A stretch of DNA of 64,000 nucleotides from Herbaspirillum robiniae (lineage in GTDB: Bacteria; Pseudomonadota; Gammaproteobacteria; Burkholderiales; Burkholderiaceae_D): positions 1 through 64,000 of the forward strand of contig NZ_NJGU01000011.1 in NCBI RefSeq assembly GCF_002213415.1, given 5' to 3'. The position numbers and the translations under genes are program-made. Within the stretch, counting starts at the first letter, position 1. Each line of letters starts with the position of its first letter. The notes under the pieces are model-generated. The model was not told the origin of the DNA. It was given only the letters and a program-made list of their open reading frames with translations, and ran no database searches. Of this stretch, positions 19,727-29,288 are shown one piece after another.

Positions 19727-21121
19727 TTACTTGGATGCCAGCTTCACGTCCGGCGCGCCTGGCACGCGCAGCATCGCCATGCGGTGCTGCATGTCGGTCG
19801 CCACGGCGCGGAAGTTCTTCAGCTGCGGGCCGGTCAGCGCCTGGTTGTTGGGCACGTCCACCGACAGCGGGTTGCGCGGCTGGTTGTTGACGCGGAATTC
19901 GTAGTGCAGGTGCGGGCCGGTGGCCCAGCCGGTCATGCCGACGAAGCCGATCACGTCGTTCTGGCCGACCTTCATGCCCTTCTTGATGCCCGAGGCGAAG
20001 CGGCTCATGTGACCGTAGGCGGTGGAGTAGCCGCTCCAGTGCTTGATCACGACGATGTTGCCGTAGCCGTTCTGCTGGCCGACGAAGTCGACCACGCCGT
20101 CGGCGGCCGCATGGATGGGAGTGCCGGTGGGCGCGGCGAAGTCCACGCCGGTGTGCTGCTTCCACTTGCCGAGGATGGGGTGCAGGCGCATCGAGAAGCC
20201 CGAGGAGATCCGAGTGAAGGCCAGCGGCGACTTCAGGAAGGCTTTCTTGAGCGACTTGCCGTCGAAGGCGTAGTAACCGCCGCCGCCGGTCTTGCTGCCC
20301 GGGTCGCTGAACCACACGGCCTGGTAGCGGTTGCCGGCGTTGTCGAACTCGCCGGCCAGCACGCGGCCGGTGCGCAGCAGTTCGCCGTTCTGCCAGAAGG
20401 TCTCGTAGACCACGTTGAAGCGGTCGCCGCGGCGCAGGTCGGCGGCGAAGTTGATGTTGGTGGCGAACATGTCGACCAGCTGCAGCGCCACGCCGTCCGG
20501 AATCTGGGCGGCGTCGGTGGCGGCGAACAGCGAGGAGAAGATCACGCCGGCGCGCATCTCGACGCGGCGTTCCAGCGTGGCCGGCACGGCCTCGGACTTG
20601 AAGTGGTCGCCGTCGCGCGAGATCACCAGCTTGCGCAGGTTGTCGCTGCCGTCGTCCAGCGTGGCCGACAGGGTGACCAGCTCGCCGTTGTCGTCAGTCT
20701 GCGCCACTACGCGCTTGCCGGCGCGCAACTGCATCACCGAGCGCGCCAGGGTGTCGGACTTGATGAAGCTGGCAGCCTCGTCGTCGTCCACGCCCAGGCG
20801 GTTCAGCAGGGTGGCCAGGGTGTCGCCGCTGCGCACCTTCTCTTCGTTGACGTAGTACTGCGAATTCTCTTCCAGTGCGCTGATCTGCTGTTGCAGGTCA
20901 GGCAAGGCCAGTTCCTTGGAAATCGGATTGACCGGCGCGTCCTTCATGTCCGGCTCGGCCGGGGCGAAACCGGCGGCGCCGATCGTGAAGGCGGCCAGGA
21001 ACAATGCGCTCGCGCCGACGATACGCGTCTTAGGCGAGGAGGCGGAGATTTTGTGGTGGCAGGACTGGAGGGCGGAGAAGCATCGGGACGTGGCGCGCTT
21101 GAATTTATCTTGTGGGAACAT
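19727..21121 (-). CDS. M23 family peptidoglycan endopeptidase (LytM/MepM type)
   Basis: The 464-residue protein should cut peptide cross-links in peptidoglycan. One hydrophobic segment at about 33-52 is a signal or anchor. A LysM/OapA-like region (about 90-140, VRSGDTLATLLNRLGV) precedes the M23 domain, whose zinc ligands and catalytic residues are His323 and Asp327 (HTGVDFAAP) and His404/His406 (GPHLHYEF). I start at the ATG at 21121, as the 68 residues upstream in frame look non-coding. It is divergent from tyrS and upstream of anmK; both act on the wall. Confidence 0.9.
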   Translation of the reverse strand: MFPQDKFKRATSRCFSALQSCHHKISASSPKTRIVGASALFLAAFTIGAAGFAPAEPDMKDAPVNPISKELALPDLQQQISALEENSQYYVNEEKVRSGDTLATLLNRLGVDDDEAASFIKSDTLARSVMQLRAGKRVVAQTDDNGELVTLSATLDDGSDNLRKLVISRDGDHFKSEAVPATLERRVEMRAGVIFSSLFAATDAAQIPDGVALQLVDMFATNINFAADLRRGDRFNVVYETFWQNGELLRTGRVLAGEFDNAGNRYQAVWFSDPGSKTGGGGYYAFDGKSLKKAFLKSPLAFTRISSGFSMRLHPILGKWKQHTGVDFAAPTGTPIHAAADGVVDFVGQQNGYGNIVVIKHWSGYSTAYGHMSRFASGIKKGMKVGQNDVIGFVGMTGWATGPHLHYEFRVNNQPRNPLSVDVPNNQALTGPQLKNFRAVATDMQHRMAMLRVPGAPDVKLASK

Positions 21122-21358
21122 GCAATACGTTAAAATCTGACGTTTCCGTCGCGGATGACGCGGACTGCTGCAGCACGGCGTTCCTGTCCCCCCGCCGTGT
21201 TGCGCCCGCGAAACACCCTCGTTCGGAGGTGAATGCACTCTCTGCTGATGAGCTTCTCGAGGCCGCGTCCAGGCGCTCAGCAGAAAAACGAAAGTCGGAA
21301 TTATAGCAACACGCATTCGCGGCACTGTCCTACAAAAGCCTATTTTTTAGTTATATCG

Positions 21359-22618
21359 ATGAACGCAGAACAGTCTTCCTCTCCCGCCAGCGCGGCCCCC
21401 AGCTCATCCTTGCCGCTTTCGGACAACGTCCTGGAAGCGATGGCCGTCGCCAAGCGCGGCGTGGACGAGCTGCTCATCGAAAGCGAGTTCGCCCAGAAGC
21501 TGGCGCGCTCCGAGCAAAGCGGCCAGCCGCTGCGCATCAAGCTGGGGCTGGACCCGACCGCGCCCGACCTGCACCTGGGCCATACCGTGGTCTTGAACAA
21601 GATGCGTCAGCTGCAGAACCTGGGGCACCAGGTGATCTTCCTGATCGGCGACTTCACCTCGATGATCGGCGACCCGTCCGGCCGCAACGCGACCCGTCCG
21701 CCGCTGACCCGCGAGCAGATCGAGATCAACGCCAAGACTTACTTCGCCCAGGCCAGCCTGGTGCTGGATCCGGCCAAGACCGAGATCCGCTACAACTCCG
21801 AATGGTGCGACCCGCTGGGCAGCCGCGGCATGATCCAGCTGGCCTCGCGCTATACCGTCGCGCGCATGATGGAGCGCGACGACTTCACCAAGCGCTTCAA
21901 GGAAGGCACGCCGATCTCGGTGCATGAATTCCTCTACCCGCTGATGCAGGGCTACGACTCGGTGGCGCTGAAGTCCGACCTGGAGCTGGGCGGCACCGAC
22001 CAGAAGTTCAACCTGCTGGTGGGTCGCGAGCTGCAGAAGGACTGGGGCCAGGAGCCGCAGTGCATCCTGACCATGCCGCTGCTGGAAGGCCTGGACGGCG
22101 TCGAGAAGATGTCCAAGTCCAAGAACAACTACATCGGCATCACCGAACCGGCCAACACCATGTTCGCCAAGGTGATGAGCATTTCCGACACCATGATGTG
22201 GCGCTACTACGACCTGCTGTCGTTCCGCACGATCGCCGAGATCGCCGGCTTCAAGGCCGAGGTCGAGTCGGGCAAGAACCCGCGCGACATCAAGGTCGCG
22301 CTGGCGCAGGAAATCGTCGCCCGCTTCCACTCGCAGCAGGCCGCCGTCGACGCGCTGGCCGACTTCGTCAACCGCTCCAAGGGCGGCATTCCGGACGACA
22401 TCCCGGACGTGGCGCTGTCGGGCGCGCCGCTGGGCATCGGCCAGCTGTTGAAGCAGGCCAACCTGTGCGCCTCCACCTCGGAAGCGCTGCGCATGGTCGA
22501 GCAGGGCGGCGTGCGCATCGACGGCGCCGTCGTCAGCGACAAGGGCCTGAAGGTCGAGGCCGGCCAGTGCGTGGTGCAGGTGGGCAAGCGCAAGTTCGCG
22601 CGCGTCACACTGTCGTAA
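21359..22618 (+). CDS. tyrS: Tyrosyl-tRNA synthetase
   Basis: TyrS charges tRNA-Tyr. The 419 residues show the class I signatures HLGH (72-75) and KMSKS (250-254), a Tyr-binding Rossmann domain and a C-terminal S4 RNA-binding domain ([16 protein letters not shown]). The short HLGH-to-KMSKS layout fits the TyrRS form common in betaproteobacteria. The chosen ATG at 21359 has no clear ribosome site; the frame to 21233 upstream looks non-coding. dtd follows after 12 bases. Confidence 0.95.
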   Translation: MNAEQSSSPASAAPSSSLPLSDNVLEAMAVAKRGVDELLIESEFAQKLARSEQSGQPLRIKLGLDPTAPDLHLGHTVVLNKMRQLQNLGHQVIFLIGDFTSMIGDPSGRNATRPPLTREQIEINAKTYFAQASLVLDPAKTEIRYNSEWCDPLGSRGMIQLASRYTVARMMERDDFTKRFKEGTPISVHEFLYPLMQGYDSVALKSDLELGGTDQKFNLLVGRELQKDWGQEPQCILTMPLLEGLDGVEKMSKSKNNYIGITEPANTMFAKVMSISDTMMWRYYDLLSFRTIAEIAGFKAEVESGKNPRDIKVALAQEIVARFHSQQAAVDALADFVNRSKGGIPDDIPDVALSGAPLGIGQLLKQANLCASTSEALRMVEQGGVRIDGAVVSDKGLKVEAGQCVVQVGKRKFARVTLS

Positions 22619-22630
22619 GACCGGCCGCGC

Positions 22631-23092
22631 ATGATCGCTCTGCTGCAACGAGTCAGCCAGGCCGCTGTCGTAGTGGATGGGGACACCGTCGGCGCCATCG
22701 GCGCCGGCCTGATGGTGCTGGTCTGCGCCGAGCGCAACGACACCGCGGCCGAAGCCGACGCGCTGCTGACCAAGCTGCTGGCCTACCGCGTGTTCGCCGA
22801 CGAGGCCGGCAAGATGAACCGCAGCGTTGCCGATGTGCAAGGCGGGCTGTTGCTGGTGCCGCAGTTCACGCTGGCGGCCGACACCAATTCAGGCACGCGG
22901 CCGTCGTTTACACCGGCCGCCGCGCCCGAGCTGGGACGGCAACTGTTCGACCATTTCACCGCGCAGGCGCGACTCCGGCACGGCGAGGACAAGGTCGGCA
23001 CCGGCCGCTTCGGCGCCGACATGAAGGTGTCGCTGACCAACGACGGACCGGTCACCTTCTGGCTGCAGGTCAAGCCGAAGGCGCAAGGCTGA
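22631..23092 (+). CDS. dtd: D-aminoacyl-tRNA deacylase
   Basis: Dtd removes D-amino acids (for example D-Tyr) and glycine mis-attached to tRNA. The 153 residues match the family; N-terminal [26 protein letters not shown] (canonical SQFTLAADT) and NDGPVTFWL carry the active-site loops, including the Gly-cis-Pro pair. The Ser to Pro change in the first loop is, from memory, common in betaproteobacteria. Its position right after tyrS makes functional sense for proofreading of D-Tyr-tRNA. Confidence 0.95.
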   Translation: MIALLQRVSQAAVVVDGDTVGAIGAGLMVLVCAERNDTAAEADALLTKLLAYRVFADEAGKMNRSVADVQGGLLLVPQFTLAADTNSGTRPSFTPAAAPELGRQLFDHFTAQARLRHGEDKVGTGRFGADMKVSLTNDGPVTFWLQVKPKAQG

Positions 23093-23189
23093 AAGTGACT
23101 GTCGGGCTTCGCCGTTGAAGGCTGCGCGGCCGTCCCCATCTGTTTGTGCAAGGCATACTGGATTGGGTCCATTCTTCTGAGGAGATGAC

Positions 23190-23831
23190 ATGAAATTCTG
23201 GAGCGATTCTTTCAAGGACGGCGACACCATCCCGGGCGAATTCGCATTCGCCGTGGCGGATCCCAAGACCCATGTCGCGCTGTCTTCCAACCGCAATCCG
23301 CACTTCGCCTGGAGCGAGCTGCCCGCCGGCACGAAAACGCTGGCGCTGGTGGTGCACGATCCCGATGTGCCTTCGCGCGGCGACGACGTCAACCAGGAAG
23401 GCAAGACCGTGCCGCTGGAGCTGCCGCGGGTGGACTTCTACCACTGGACGCTGGTCGACATCCCGGCGTCGGTCTCCCAGATCAAGGCCGGCCAGTTCAG
23501 CAACGGCGTGACCGCGCGCGGCAAGCCGGGCCCGGCGGTGCTGGGCGACACCATGCCCGGCGCGCGCCAGGGTATCAACGACTACACCGGCTGGTTCGCC
23601 GGCGACGGCGACATGCGCGGCGACTATTTCGGCTACGACGGCCCTTGCCCGCCGTGGAACGATGCGCTGGTGCACCGCTACATCTTCACGCTGTACGCGC
23701 TCGACGTCGACCAGCTGCCGGTGGCCGGCAACCTGGAAGGCTCGGTGGTAGTGACCGCGCTGCGCGACCACGTGCTGGCGCAGGCGTCGATCACCGGCCT
23801 GTATTCGCTCAACCCCAAGGCGACGCGCTGA
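23190..23831 (+). CDS. YbhB/YbcL family (PEBP-like) protein
   Basis: The 213-residue protein is a phosphatidylethanolamine-binding-like fold protein. Visible family features are LALVVHDPDVPSRG with the D-P-D ligand loop, FYHWTLVDIPASV, and YFGYDGPCPPWND before HRYIFTLYALDV. The biochemical role of bacterial members is not firmly known. No signal peptide is present, so it is cytoplasmic. GAGGAG precedes the ATG by five bases. The gene sits between dtd and a histidine phosphatase, all on one strand. Confidence 0.88.
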   Translation: MKFWSDSFKDGDTIPGEFAFAVADPKTHVALSSNRNPHFAWSELPAGTKTLALVVHDPDVPSRGDDVNQEGKTVPLELPRVDFYHWTLVDIPASVSQIKAGQFSNGVTARGKPGPAVLGDTMPGARQGINDYTGWFAGDGDMRGDYFGYDGPCPPWNDALVHRYIFTLYALDVDQLPVAGNLEGSVVVTALRDHVLAQASITGLYSLNPKATR

Positions 23832-23853
23832 GCGTTCGCACCAGATTGCCCGC

Positions 23854-24498
23854 ATGACTGAAATACTGCTGATCCGCCACGGCGAGACCGACTGGAACGT
23901 CGACAAGCGCCTGCAAGGACATATCGACATTCCGTTGAACGAAGCCGGCCGCCTGCAGGTGCAGGCGCTGGGCGCGGTGCTGGCCGAGGAGGGCATCGAC
24001 GCCATCTTCGCCAGCGACCTGCAGCGCGCACGCGCCACCGCCCAGGCGGTGGCCGACGCCGCCGGGCTGGACGTGGGCATCGACGCCGGCCTGCGCGAGC
24101 GCTGCTACGGCGCCTTCGAAGGTTTGCGCCATCCCGACATCGAAGAAAAATACCCCGAGGCCTATCGCGTCTGGAAGGCGCGCGAGCCGGATGCCCGCTA
24201 TCCCGCCGGCGAGCGCGAGGCCGAAACCATGCGCGAGTTCTACCAGCGCTCGGTGCAGGCGGTGCGGCGCGTGCTGGACAGCGGCAAGTACCGCAAGGTC
24301 GCCATCGTCACCCACGGCGGCGTGCTGGAGTGCGTGCATCACTGGGCCAGTGGTACCGAGTTCGCGCAGCCGCGCACCTTCGACATCTTCAACGCCAGCG
24401 TCAACCGCCTGCACTGGGACGGCGAGCGCGCGCAGATCCGCTCCTGGGGCGAGATCGCCCACCTCAACCGTGACGCGCTGGACGAAGTGGACCGCTGA
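23854..24498 (+). CDS. Histidine phosphatase superfamily protein (GpmB/CobC-like)
   Basis: The 214-residue protein has the RHGET signature (8-12) with the phospho-acceptor His9, the second Arg region LQRARATAQAVADA, Glu in LRERCYGAFEG, and the distal His154 in VTHGG. It may be a cofactor-independent-labelled GpmB-type phosphatase rather than a true glycolytic mutase; the substrate cannot be told. It begins 22 bases after the YbhB-like gene. Confidence 0.88.
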   Translation: MTEILLIRHGETDWNVDKRLQGHIDIPLNEAGRLQVQALGAVLAEEGIDAIFASDLQRARATAQAVADAAGLDVGIDAGLRERCYGAFEGLRHPDIEEKYPEAYRVWKAREPDARYPAGEREAETMREFYQRSVQAVRRVLDSGKYRKVAIVTHGGVLECVHHWASGTEFAQPRTFDIFNASVNRLHWDGERAQIRSWGEIAHLNRDALDEVDR

Positions 24499-24548
24499 GC
24501 GCCCTGGTTGAGCGCGATCATGGCCTGATCCCTTGTTTTTCATCGCAG

Positions 24549-24577
24549 GGCCGCCGCATTCCCCGGATGCGGCGGCC
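24549..24577 (+). terminator. Hairpin after the histidine phosphatase gene
   Basis: An 11-bp perfect stem with a 7-base loop is followed only by TTGT, so it is a weak candidate terminator. Confidence 0.5.
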
Positions 24578-24803
24578 TTGTCGCTTGCAGCGCGCGCCAT
24601 CGATGGCGCGGCAGGCGGCTGCTTAATTTTTGAGCGATGTTGGTAGGAATTGGCGGGGCGAAAAGGACTGTTGCGCGCAGAGTAGGAAAAATTCACAAAA
24701 TCTTTTCCTCGCGCCCGCTTGAAGTTTTTGCAACAAGTTGAATCTGCTCAATAAATAATCAGTCCGGAACGCGGCACAAAGATGTAACGATGGCCGAATG
24801 TAG

Positions 24804-24832
24804 TTGGGCGTGGCCCGCAATCGCGCTAAAAT
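24804..24832 (+). promoter_or_regulatory. Putative sigma70 promoter for dusB-fis
   Basis: TTGGGC (24804-24809) and TAAAAT (24827-24832) are separated by 17 bases. The expected transcript start, near 24839, is about 30 bases before the dusB GTG. The dusB-fis promoter of enterics is growth-rate and stringently controlled; a GC-rich stretch, GCGCCC, directly follows the -10 here, which suits a stringent discriminator. Confidence 0.55.
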
Positions 24833-24867
24833 AGCGCCCTTTCCCGCTTTTCCCCCTTTCTTGCTCC

Positions 24868-25884
24868 GTGAACATTGGACCGTATTCCTTGCGAAACAAC
24901 GTGTTCGTCGCTCCCATGGCGGGAGTGACCGACCGTCCGTTCCGCCAGCTGTGCAAGCAGCTGGGCGCAGGCTACGCCGTGTCCGAAATGGCCGCATCCG
25001 ACCCCCGGCTGTGGCAGAGCGAAAAGACCTCGCGCCGCATCAACCATGACGGCGAGATGGAGCCCAAGGCGGTGCAGATCGCCGGCGCGGATCCGGAGAT
25101 GCTGGCGCAAAGCGCGAGGTACAACGTCGAGCGCGGTGCCCAGATCATCGACATCAACATGGGCTGCCCGGTCAAGAAGGTCTGCAACAGTTGGTGCGGT
25201 TCGGCCCTGCTGCAGCACGAAGACCTGGTGGCGCGCATCCTGGATGCGGTGGTGGGCGCGGTGGACGTGCCGGTGACGCTGAAATTTCGCACCGGCTGGG
25301 ACCGCGCCAACAAGAACGCGCTGAAGATCGCGGCGCTGGCCGAACAGGCCGGCATCGCCATGCTGACGCTGCACGGCCGCACGCGCGCCGACGGCTACAG
25401 CGGCGAGGCCGAATACGAGACCATCGCCGCGGTCAAGGCCGCGGTGAAGATCCCGGTGGTCGCCAACGGCGACGTCACCACGCCGGAGAAGGCGCGTGAG
25501 GTCCTGCGCGTGACCGGCGCCGACGCCGTCATGGTCGGCCGCGCCGCCCAGGGACGGCCGTGGATCTTCCGCGAGATCGACCATTTCCTGCGCACCGGCG
25601 AGCACCTGCCGGCGCCGCTGGTGAGCGAGGTCGAGCAGTTGATGGATGAGCACCTGCAGGCGCATTACGCGTTCTACGGCGACTACCTCGGCGTGCGCAC
25701 GGCGCGCAAGCATATCGGTTGGTATGTGCGCGATTTGCCGGGCGGCGAGCAATTCCGCCGCGGCATGAACCGCATCGAGGACTGCGCCGAGCAATTGAAG
25801 GCGGTACGCAATTTCTTCGCGGGACAGGCCGCCTATGGCGAGCGCTTGCAGTACGGGCTCGCCGACATCGCACTGGCGGCCTGA
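24868..25884 (+). CDS. dusB: tRNA-dihydrouridine synthase B
   Basis: DusB reduces uridine to dihydrouridine in tRNA with FMN and NADPH. The 338-residue protein starts VFVAPMAGVTDRPFR and has INMGCPVKKV with the catalytic-region Cys100, TGWDR and GRAAQGRPWIF. The segment after GCP reads VCNSWCGSALLQ, with an extra Cys110 where E. coli has Ala. The GTG at 24868 is the only start that includes the family N-terminus MNIGPYSLRN. fis follows, the usual dusB-fis order. Confidence 0.95.
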   Translation: MNIGPYSLRNNVFVAPMAGVTDRPFRQLCKQLGAGYAVSEMAASDPRLWQSEKTSRRINHDGEMEPKAVQIAGADPEMLAQSARYNVERGAQIIDINMGCPVKKVCNSWCGSALLQHEDLVARILDAVVGAVDVPVTLKFRTGWDRANKNALKIAALAEQAGIAMLTLHGRTRADGYSGEAEYETIAAVKAAVKIPVVANGDVTTPEKAREVLRVTGADAVMVGRAAQGRPWIFREIDHFLRTGEHLPAPLVSEVEQLMDEHLQAHYAFYGDYLGVRTARKHIGWYVRDLPGGEQFRRGMNRIEDCAEQLKAVRNFFAGQAAYGERLQYGLADIALAA

Positions 25885-26114
25885 GTTTTCTTCGATCTGC
25901 AAAGCATGGGACGCCGGGCAGGGCGGGCAAGTCATTTGGGAAAAGCATGCAGCCGGGATCGTCTTGTCCCGGCGGCAAATAAAACGAATCGGGCGCGCAC
26001 GGCGCGCAATTGATCAACAGCACGGCGACGCTGCAAACAAACCAGTCCACGGGGGCGCGACATCAGGTCGCGTGCGGCCGCGGCGGCGCCGATAAAAACA
26101 GAAGCAGCAAAGCA

Positions 26115-26348
26115 ATGAGCAAAGAAAGCATTGAGGATGTCGTCAAGAAGAGCCTGGAAAAATACTTCCGGGACCTGGGCGAACAATTGCCCACCAACGT
26201 CTACGACATGGTCTTGTCGACGGTCGAGAAGCCGGTCTTCGAGACCGTGATGGCGCGCGCCGAGGGCAACCAGTCCCAGGCCGCCGAGATCCTCGGCATC
26301 AATCGCAACACGCTGCGCAAGAAGCTGCAGCAGCACGGGTTGCTCTGA
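26115..26348 (+). CDS. fis: Fis family nucleoid-associated DNA-binding protein
   Basis: The 77-residue protein matches the compact betaproteobacterial Fis. The C-terminal helix-turn-helix [20 protein letters not shown] (51-70) is strongly conserved; the N-terminal part lacks much of the E. coli beta-hairpin arm. Fis bends DNA and tunes rRNA and growth-phase genes. I use the ATG at 26115; the longer frame to 26010 has a low-complexity leader. It is 230 bases after dusB and 83 before purH. Confidence 0.93.
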   Translation: MSKESIEDVVKKSLEKYFRDLGEQLPTNVYDMVLSTVEKPVFETVMARAEGNQSQAAEILGINRNTLRKKLQQHGLL

Positions 26349-26431
26349 GCGGCGTCGGCGGGCCGCGGTCCGCCAGTCGCCCACCAACGGTTTTTTCAGG
26401 TTTCCATCTTCCTTACCAAGTCTTGCCTACC

Positions 26432-28003
26432 ATGATCAAACAAGCACTCATTTCCGTATCCGACAAGGCCGGCGTGCTCGACTTCGCTCGCGCGCTGTCG
26501 GCCATGGGCGTCAACATCCTGTCCACCGGCGGCACCGCCAAGCTGCTGGCCGACAACGGCGTCCCCGTCACCGAGGTGGCCGACTACACCGGCTTCCCGG
26601 AAATGCTGGATGGCCGCGTCAAGACGCTGCATCCCAAGGTGCACGGCGGCATCCTGGCGCGCCGCGACTTCCCCGAGCACGTGGCCGCGCTGGAAAAGCA
26701 TGCCATCCCGACCATCGACATGGTGGTGGTGAACCTGTACCCGTTCCAGCAGACCGTGGCCAAGCAAGAGTGCTCGCTGGAAGACGCGATCGAGAACATC
26801 GACATCGGCGGCCCGGCCATGCTGCGTTCCTCGGCCAAGAACCACAAGGACGTGATCGTGATCTGCGATCCGACCGACTACGAAGGCGTGCTGGCCGACC
26901 TGAAGGGCAGCGGCGACCTGCCGTACGAGAAGCGTTTTGCGCTGGCCAAGAAGGTCTTCGCCCACACCGCGCAATACGACGGCGCCATCACCAACTACTT
27001 CACCTCGCTGGGCGAAGACAAGCAGCATGCCACCCGCAGCGCCTACCCGGCCACGCTGAACGTGTACTTCGAGAAGGTGCAGGACATGCGCTACGGCGAA
27101 AACCCGCACCAGACCGCCGCCTTCTACCGCGACATCAAGAAGGTCGACGGCGCGCTGGCCAACTACACCCAGCTGCAGGGCAAGGAACTGTCCTTCAACA
27201 ACATCGCCGATGCGGACGCCGCATGGGAATGCGTGAAGAGCTTCGACCCGGCGCTTGAGGCCGCCTGCGTGATCATCAAGCACGCCAACCCCTGCGGCGT
27301 GGCCATCGGCGCCAACCCGCTGGAAGCCTACAGCAAGGCCCTGCAGACCGACCCGACCTCGGCCTTCGGCGGCATCATCGCCTTCAACCGCGAAGTCGAC
27401 GGCGCGGCCGCCGAAGCGGTGGCCAAGCAGTTCCTGGAAGTGCTGATCGCGCCGTCCTTCAGCGACGAGGCGAAGAAGATCTTCGCCGCCAAGCAGAACG
27501 TGCGCCTGCTGGAAATCCCGCTCGGCAGCGGTCTGAACGGCTACGACTTCAAGCGCGTCGGCGGCGGCCTGCTGGTGCAGTCGCCCGACGCCAAGAACGT
27601 GCTGCTGGCCGACGTCAAGGTGGTCAGCAAGAAGCAGCCGACGCCGCAACAGCTGCAGGACCTGATGTTCGCCTGGCGCGTGGCCAAGTTCGTGAAGTCC
27701 AACGCCATCGTGTTCTGCGGCAACGGCATGACGCTGGGCGTCGGCGCCGGCCAGATGAGCCGCATCGACTCTGCCCGCATCGCCTCGATCAAGGCGCAGA
27801 ACGCCGGCCTGACCCTGGCCGGTTCGGCCGTGGCCTCTGACGCCTTCTTCCCGTTCCGCGACGGCCTGGACGTGGTGGTCGACGCCGGCGCGACCTGCGT
27901 GATCCACCCGGGCGGCTCCATGCGCGACCAGGAAGTGATCGACGCCGCCAACGAGCGCGACGTGGTCATGCTGCTGACCGGCACTCGCCACTTCCGTCAC
28001 TGA
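26432..28003 (+). CDS. purH: Bifunctional AICAR transformylase / IMP cyclohydrolase
   Basis: PurH does the last two steps of IMP synthesis. The 523 residues match the family (E. coli 529). The N-terminal IMP cyclohydrolase domain (about 1-195) opens [18 protein letters not shown] and has STGGTAKLL; the C-terminal transformylase contains [11 protein letters not shown] with the catalytic Lys-His pair and ends [17 protein letters not shown] with TGTRHFRH. The ATG at 26432 is preferred over the TTG at 26423. A terminator follows. Confidence 0.97.
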   Translation: MIKQALISVSDKAGVLDFARALSAMGVNILSTGGTAKLLADNGVPVTEVADYTGFPEMLDGRVKTLHPKVHGGILARRDFPEHVAALEKHAIPTIDMVVVNLYPFQQTVAKQECSLEDAIENIDIGGPAMLRSSAKNHKDVIVICDPTDYEGVLADLKGSGDLPYEKRFALAKKVFAHTAQYDGAITNYFTSLGEDKQHATRSAYPATLNVYFEKVQDMRYGENPHQTAAFYRDIKKVDGALANYTQLQGKELSFNNIADADAAWECVKSFDPALEAACVIIKHANPCGVAIGANPLEAYSKALQTDPTSAFGGIIAFNREVDGAAAEAVAKQFLEVLIAPSFSDEAKKIFAAKQNVRLLEIPLGSGLNGYDFKRVGGGLLVQSPDAKNVLLADVKVVSKKQPTPQQLQDLMFAWRVAKFVKSNAIVFCGNGMTLGVGAGQMSRIDSARIASIKAQNAGLTLAGSAVASDAFFPFRDGLDVVVDAGATCVIHPGGSMRDQEVIDAANERDVVMLLTGTRHFRH

Positions 28004-28039
28004 TCGCGGCACCGCAGTCGCGAATCGCAATATGAAGAG

Positions 28040-28063
28040 CGCCCGGCATGTCCGGGCGTTTTT
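28040..28063 (+). terminator. Terminator after purH
   Basis: A 7-bp stem CGCCCGG / CCGGGCG with loop CATGT is followed by TTTTT, 37 bases after the purH stop. Confidence 0.8.
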
Positions 28064-28088
28064 CTGTCCGCTTTCGTTTCCGATGTCC

Positions 28089-28129
28089 CCGTCGTCCCAG
28101 CGAAAGCTGGGACCCAGTGACGTTGGCGA
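28089..28129 (+). repeat. REP-like hairpin repeat, copy A (left flank of GIY-YIG gene)
   Basis: The core is an 8-bp perfect stem GTCCCAGC / GCTGGGAC with a GAAA loop at 28094-28113, flanked by CCGTC on the left and CCAGTGACGTTGGCGA on the right. The reverse complement of this unit recurs at 28485-28526, differing only by one inserted T. Confidence 0.9.
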
Positions 28130-28199
28130 AGGCGGAGTCATCCGCTAAATCGGCAAATCCCGATGTCCCAGGCGACACGCCCTGTGTACGCTTGCTGGC

Positions 28200-28484
28200 A
28201 TGGCCTACTATGTCTATATTCTCGCCAGCAGGAGAAACGGCGCCTTGTACATCGGCATGACCAACCATCTGCTGCGTCGCGTGCATGAACACAAACAGGG
28301 TTTGGTGGCCGGATTCACGCAAAAATACAAGATCAGCAATCTCGTGTATGTTGATGTCTTTGATTCAGCCTACGCCGCCATTACCAGAGAAAAGCAACTA
28401 AAAGCCTGGAACCGGGCGTGGAAGATCGCGCTGATACAACAATCCAATCCTTACTGGAATGATTTGTACGGACAGTTCGTTTGA
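28200..28484 (+). CDS. GIY-YIG nuclease superfamily protein
   Basis: The 94-residue protein is a single GIY-YIG domain: the VYI and YIG motifs lie at 5-7 and 17-19 (YYVYILAS, LYIGMT), Arg26/27 in NHLLRRVHEHK and Glu64 in TREKQLKAWNR are the expected catalytic residues. It resembles the small UPF0213/YhbQ group. Base composition is less GC-rich than the neighbours. The stop codon at 28484 is directly followed by an inverted REP-like repeat, and the same repeat lies 70 bases before the ATG, so gene and repeats form a 438-bp unit that could be a mobile or repeat-propagating element. Confidence 0.9.
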   Translation: MAYYVYILASRRNGALYIGMTNHLLRRVHEHKQGLVAGFTQKYKISNLVYVDVFDSAYAAITREKQLKAWNRAWKIALIQQSNPYWNDLYGQFV

Positions 28485-28526
28485 TCGCCAAACGTCACTG
28501 GGTCCCAGCTTTCGCTGGGACGACGG
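28485..28526 (-). repeat. REP-like hairpin repeat, copy B (right flank of GIY-YIG gene)
   Basis: This is the inverted partner of copy A, starting on the base after the GIY-YIG stop. Its core stem GTCCCAGC / GCTGGGAC lies at 28502-28521 with TTTC as the loop on this strand (GAAA on the other). Confidence 0.9.
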
Positions 28527-28608
28527 TGATGAAAATTGCCGTTCCTGAATGTTGCAGCGGTAGTGCCGGGACAGGCCAAAGGCGATACGGACAATCAGGG
28601 AGAACACA

Positions 28609-29259
28609 TTGAACACACCGCAATTGCAGCTCTACGTCGACGCCCAGTTCATCAGTCCCTACGCCATGTCGGCCTTCGTCACGCTCACGGAAAAGGGCTT
28701 GCCGTTCGAGCTTCTGACCATCGACCTTGCCACGCGCCAGAACCAGGGCGCGGGCTATGCCAGCGTGTCGCTGACGCGCCGCGTGCCGGCCTTGACCGAT
28801 GGCGATTTCCATCTGGCCGAATCGACCGCGATTTCCGAATACCTGGAGGAGCGCTTCCCGGCGCCGACGCACCAGGCCGTGTATCCGGCCGACGCGCGCC
28901 GGCGCGCCAAGGCGCGCGAGGTGCAGGCCTGGCTGCGCAGCGACCTGCTGGCGCTGCGCAAGGAGCGGCCGACCGAGGTGGTGTTCTTTGGCGAAGGTTA
29001 TGCGCCGCTGTCGGACGCGGCCCGGGCGGCCGCCGACAAGCTGACCGCGGCCGCGCAGATCCTGCTGGAAGGCAAGGACACGCTCTTCGGCCAATGGTGC
29101 ATCGCCGACACCGATCTCGCGCTGATGCTCAACCGCATGGCCATGCACGGCGACGACCTGCCCGAGCCGCTGCGCGTTTATGCCAGGGCGCAATGGCAAC
29201 GTCCCTCGGTGCAGCAATGGGTGCGCCAGGCGCAGGCGATGAAGGCGGCCACGCCTTAA
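28609..29259 (+). CDS. Glutathione S-transferase family protein (YfcF-like)
   Basis: The 216-residue protein has an N-terminal thioredoxin-like half (YVDAQFISPYAMSAFVTLTEKGL, in parts; SPY and Ser17 could serve glutathione), the RRVPALTDGDFHLAESTAI segment that binds glutathione (VPAL, ESTAI), and an all-helical C-terminal half. It resembles YfcF of E. coli, which has peroxidase activity. The TTG start at 28609 is supported by GGGAGA six bases upstream. It stands alone between the GIY-YIG unit and ruvC. Confidence 0.85.
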   Translation: MNTPQLQLYVDAQFISPYAMSAFVTLTEKGLPFELLTIDLATRQNQGAGYASVSLTRRVPALTDGDFHLAESTAISEYLEERFPAPTHQAVYPADARRRAKAREVQAWLRSDLLALRKERPTEVVFFGEGYAPLSDAARAAADKLTAAAQILLEGKDTLFGQWCIADTDLALMLNRMAMHGDDLPEPLRVYARAQWQRPSVQQWVRQAQAMKAATP

Positions 29260-29288
29260 GGGCGGCCTGATCGGTTAGACTGGCGGGC

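Larger units (their letters stand above)
24499..24867. other. Intergenic region with hairpin and dusB promoter
   Basis: An 11-bp perfect stem (24549-24577, GGCCGCCGCAT / ATGCGGCGGCC) without a long T-run probably ends the upstream transcript. The rest, about 24620-24800, is AT-richer than its surroundings and carries no gene; it should hold the control region for dusB-fis. Confidence 0.6.

Noticed and set aside
28081..28170. Target-site duplication around the GIY-YIG unit
   Set aside because: Short CGATGTCCC matches occur on the left (28081 and about 28162), but no matching copy is on the right flank.
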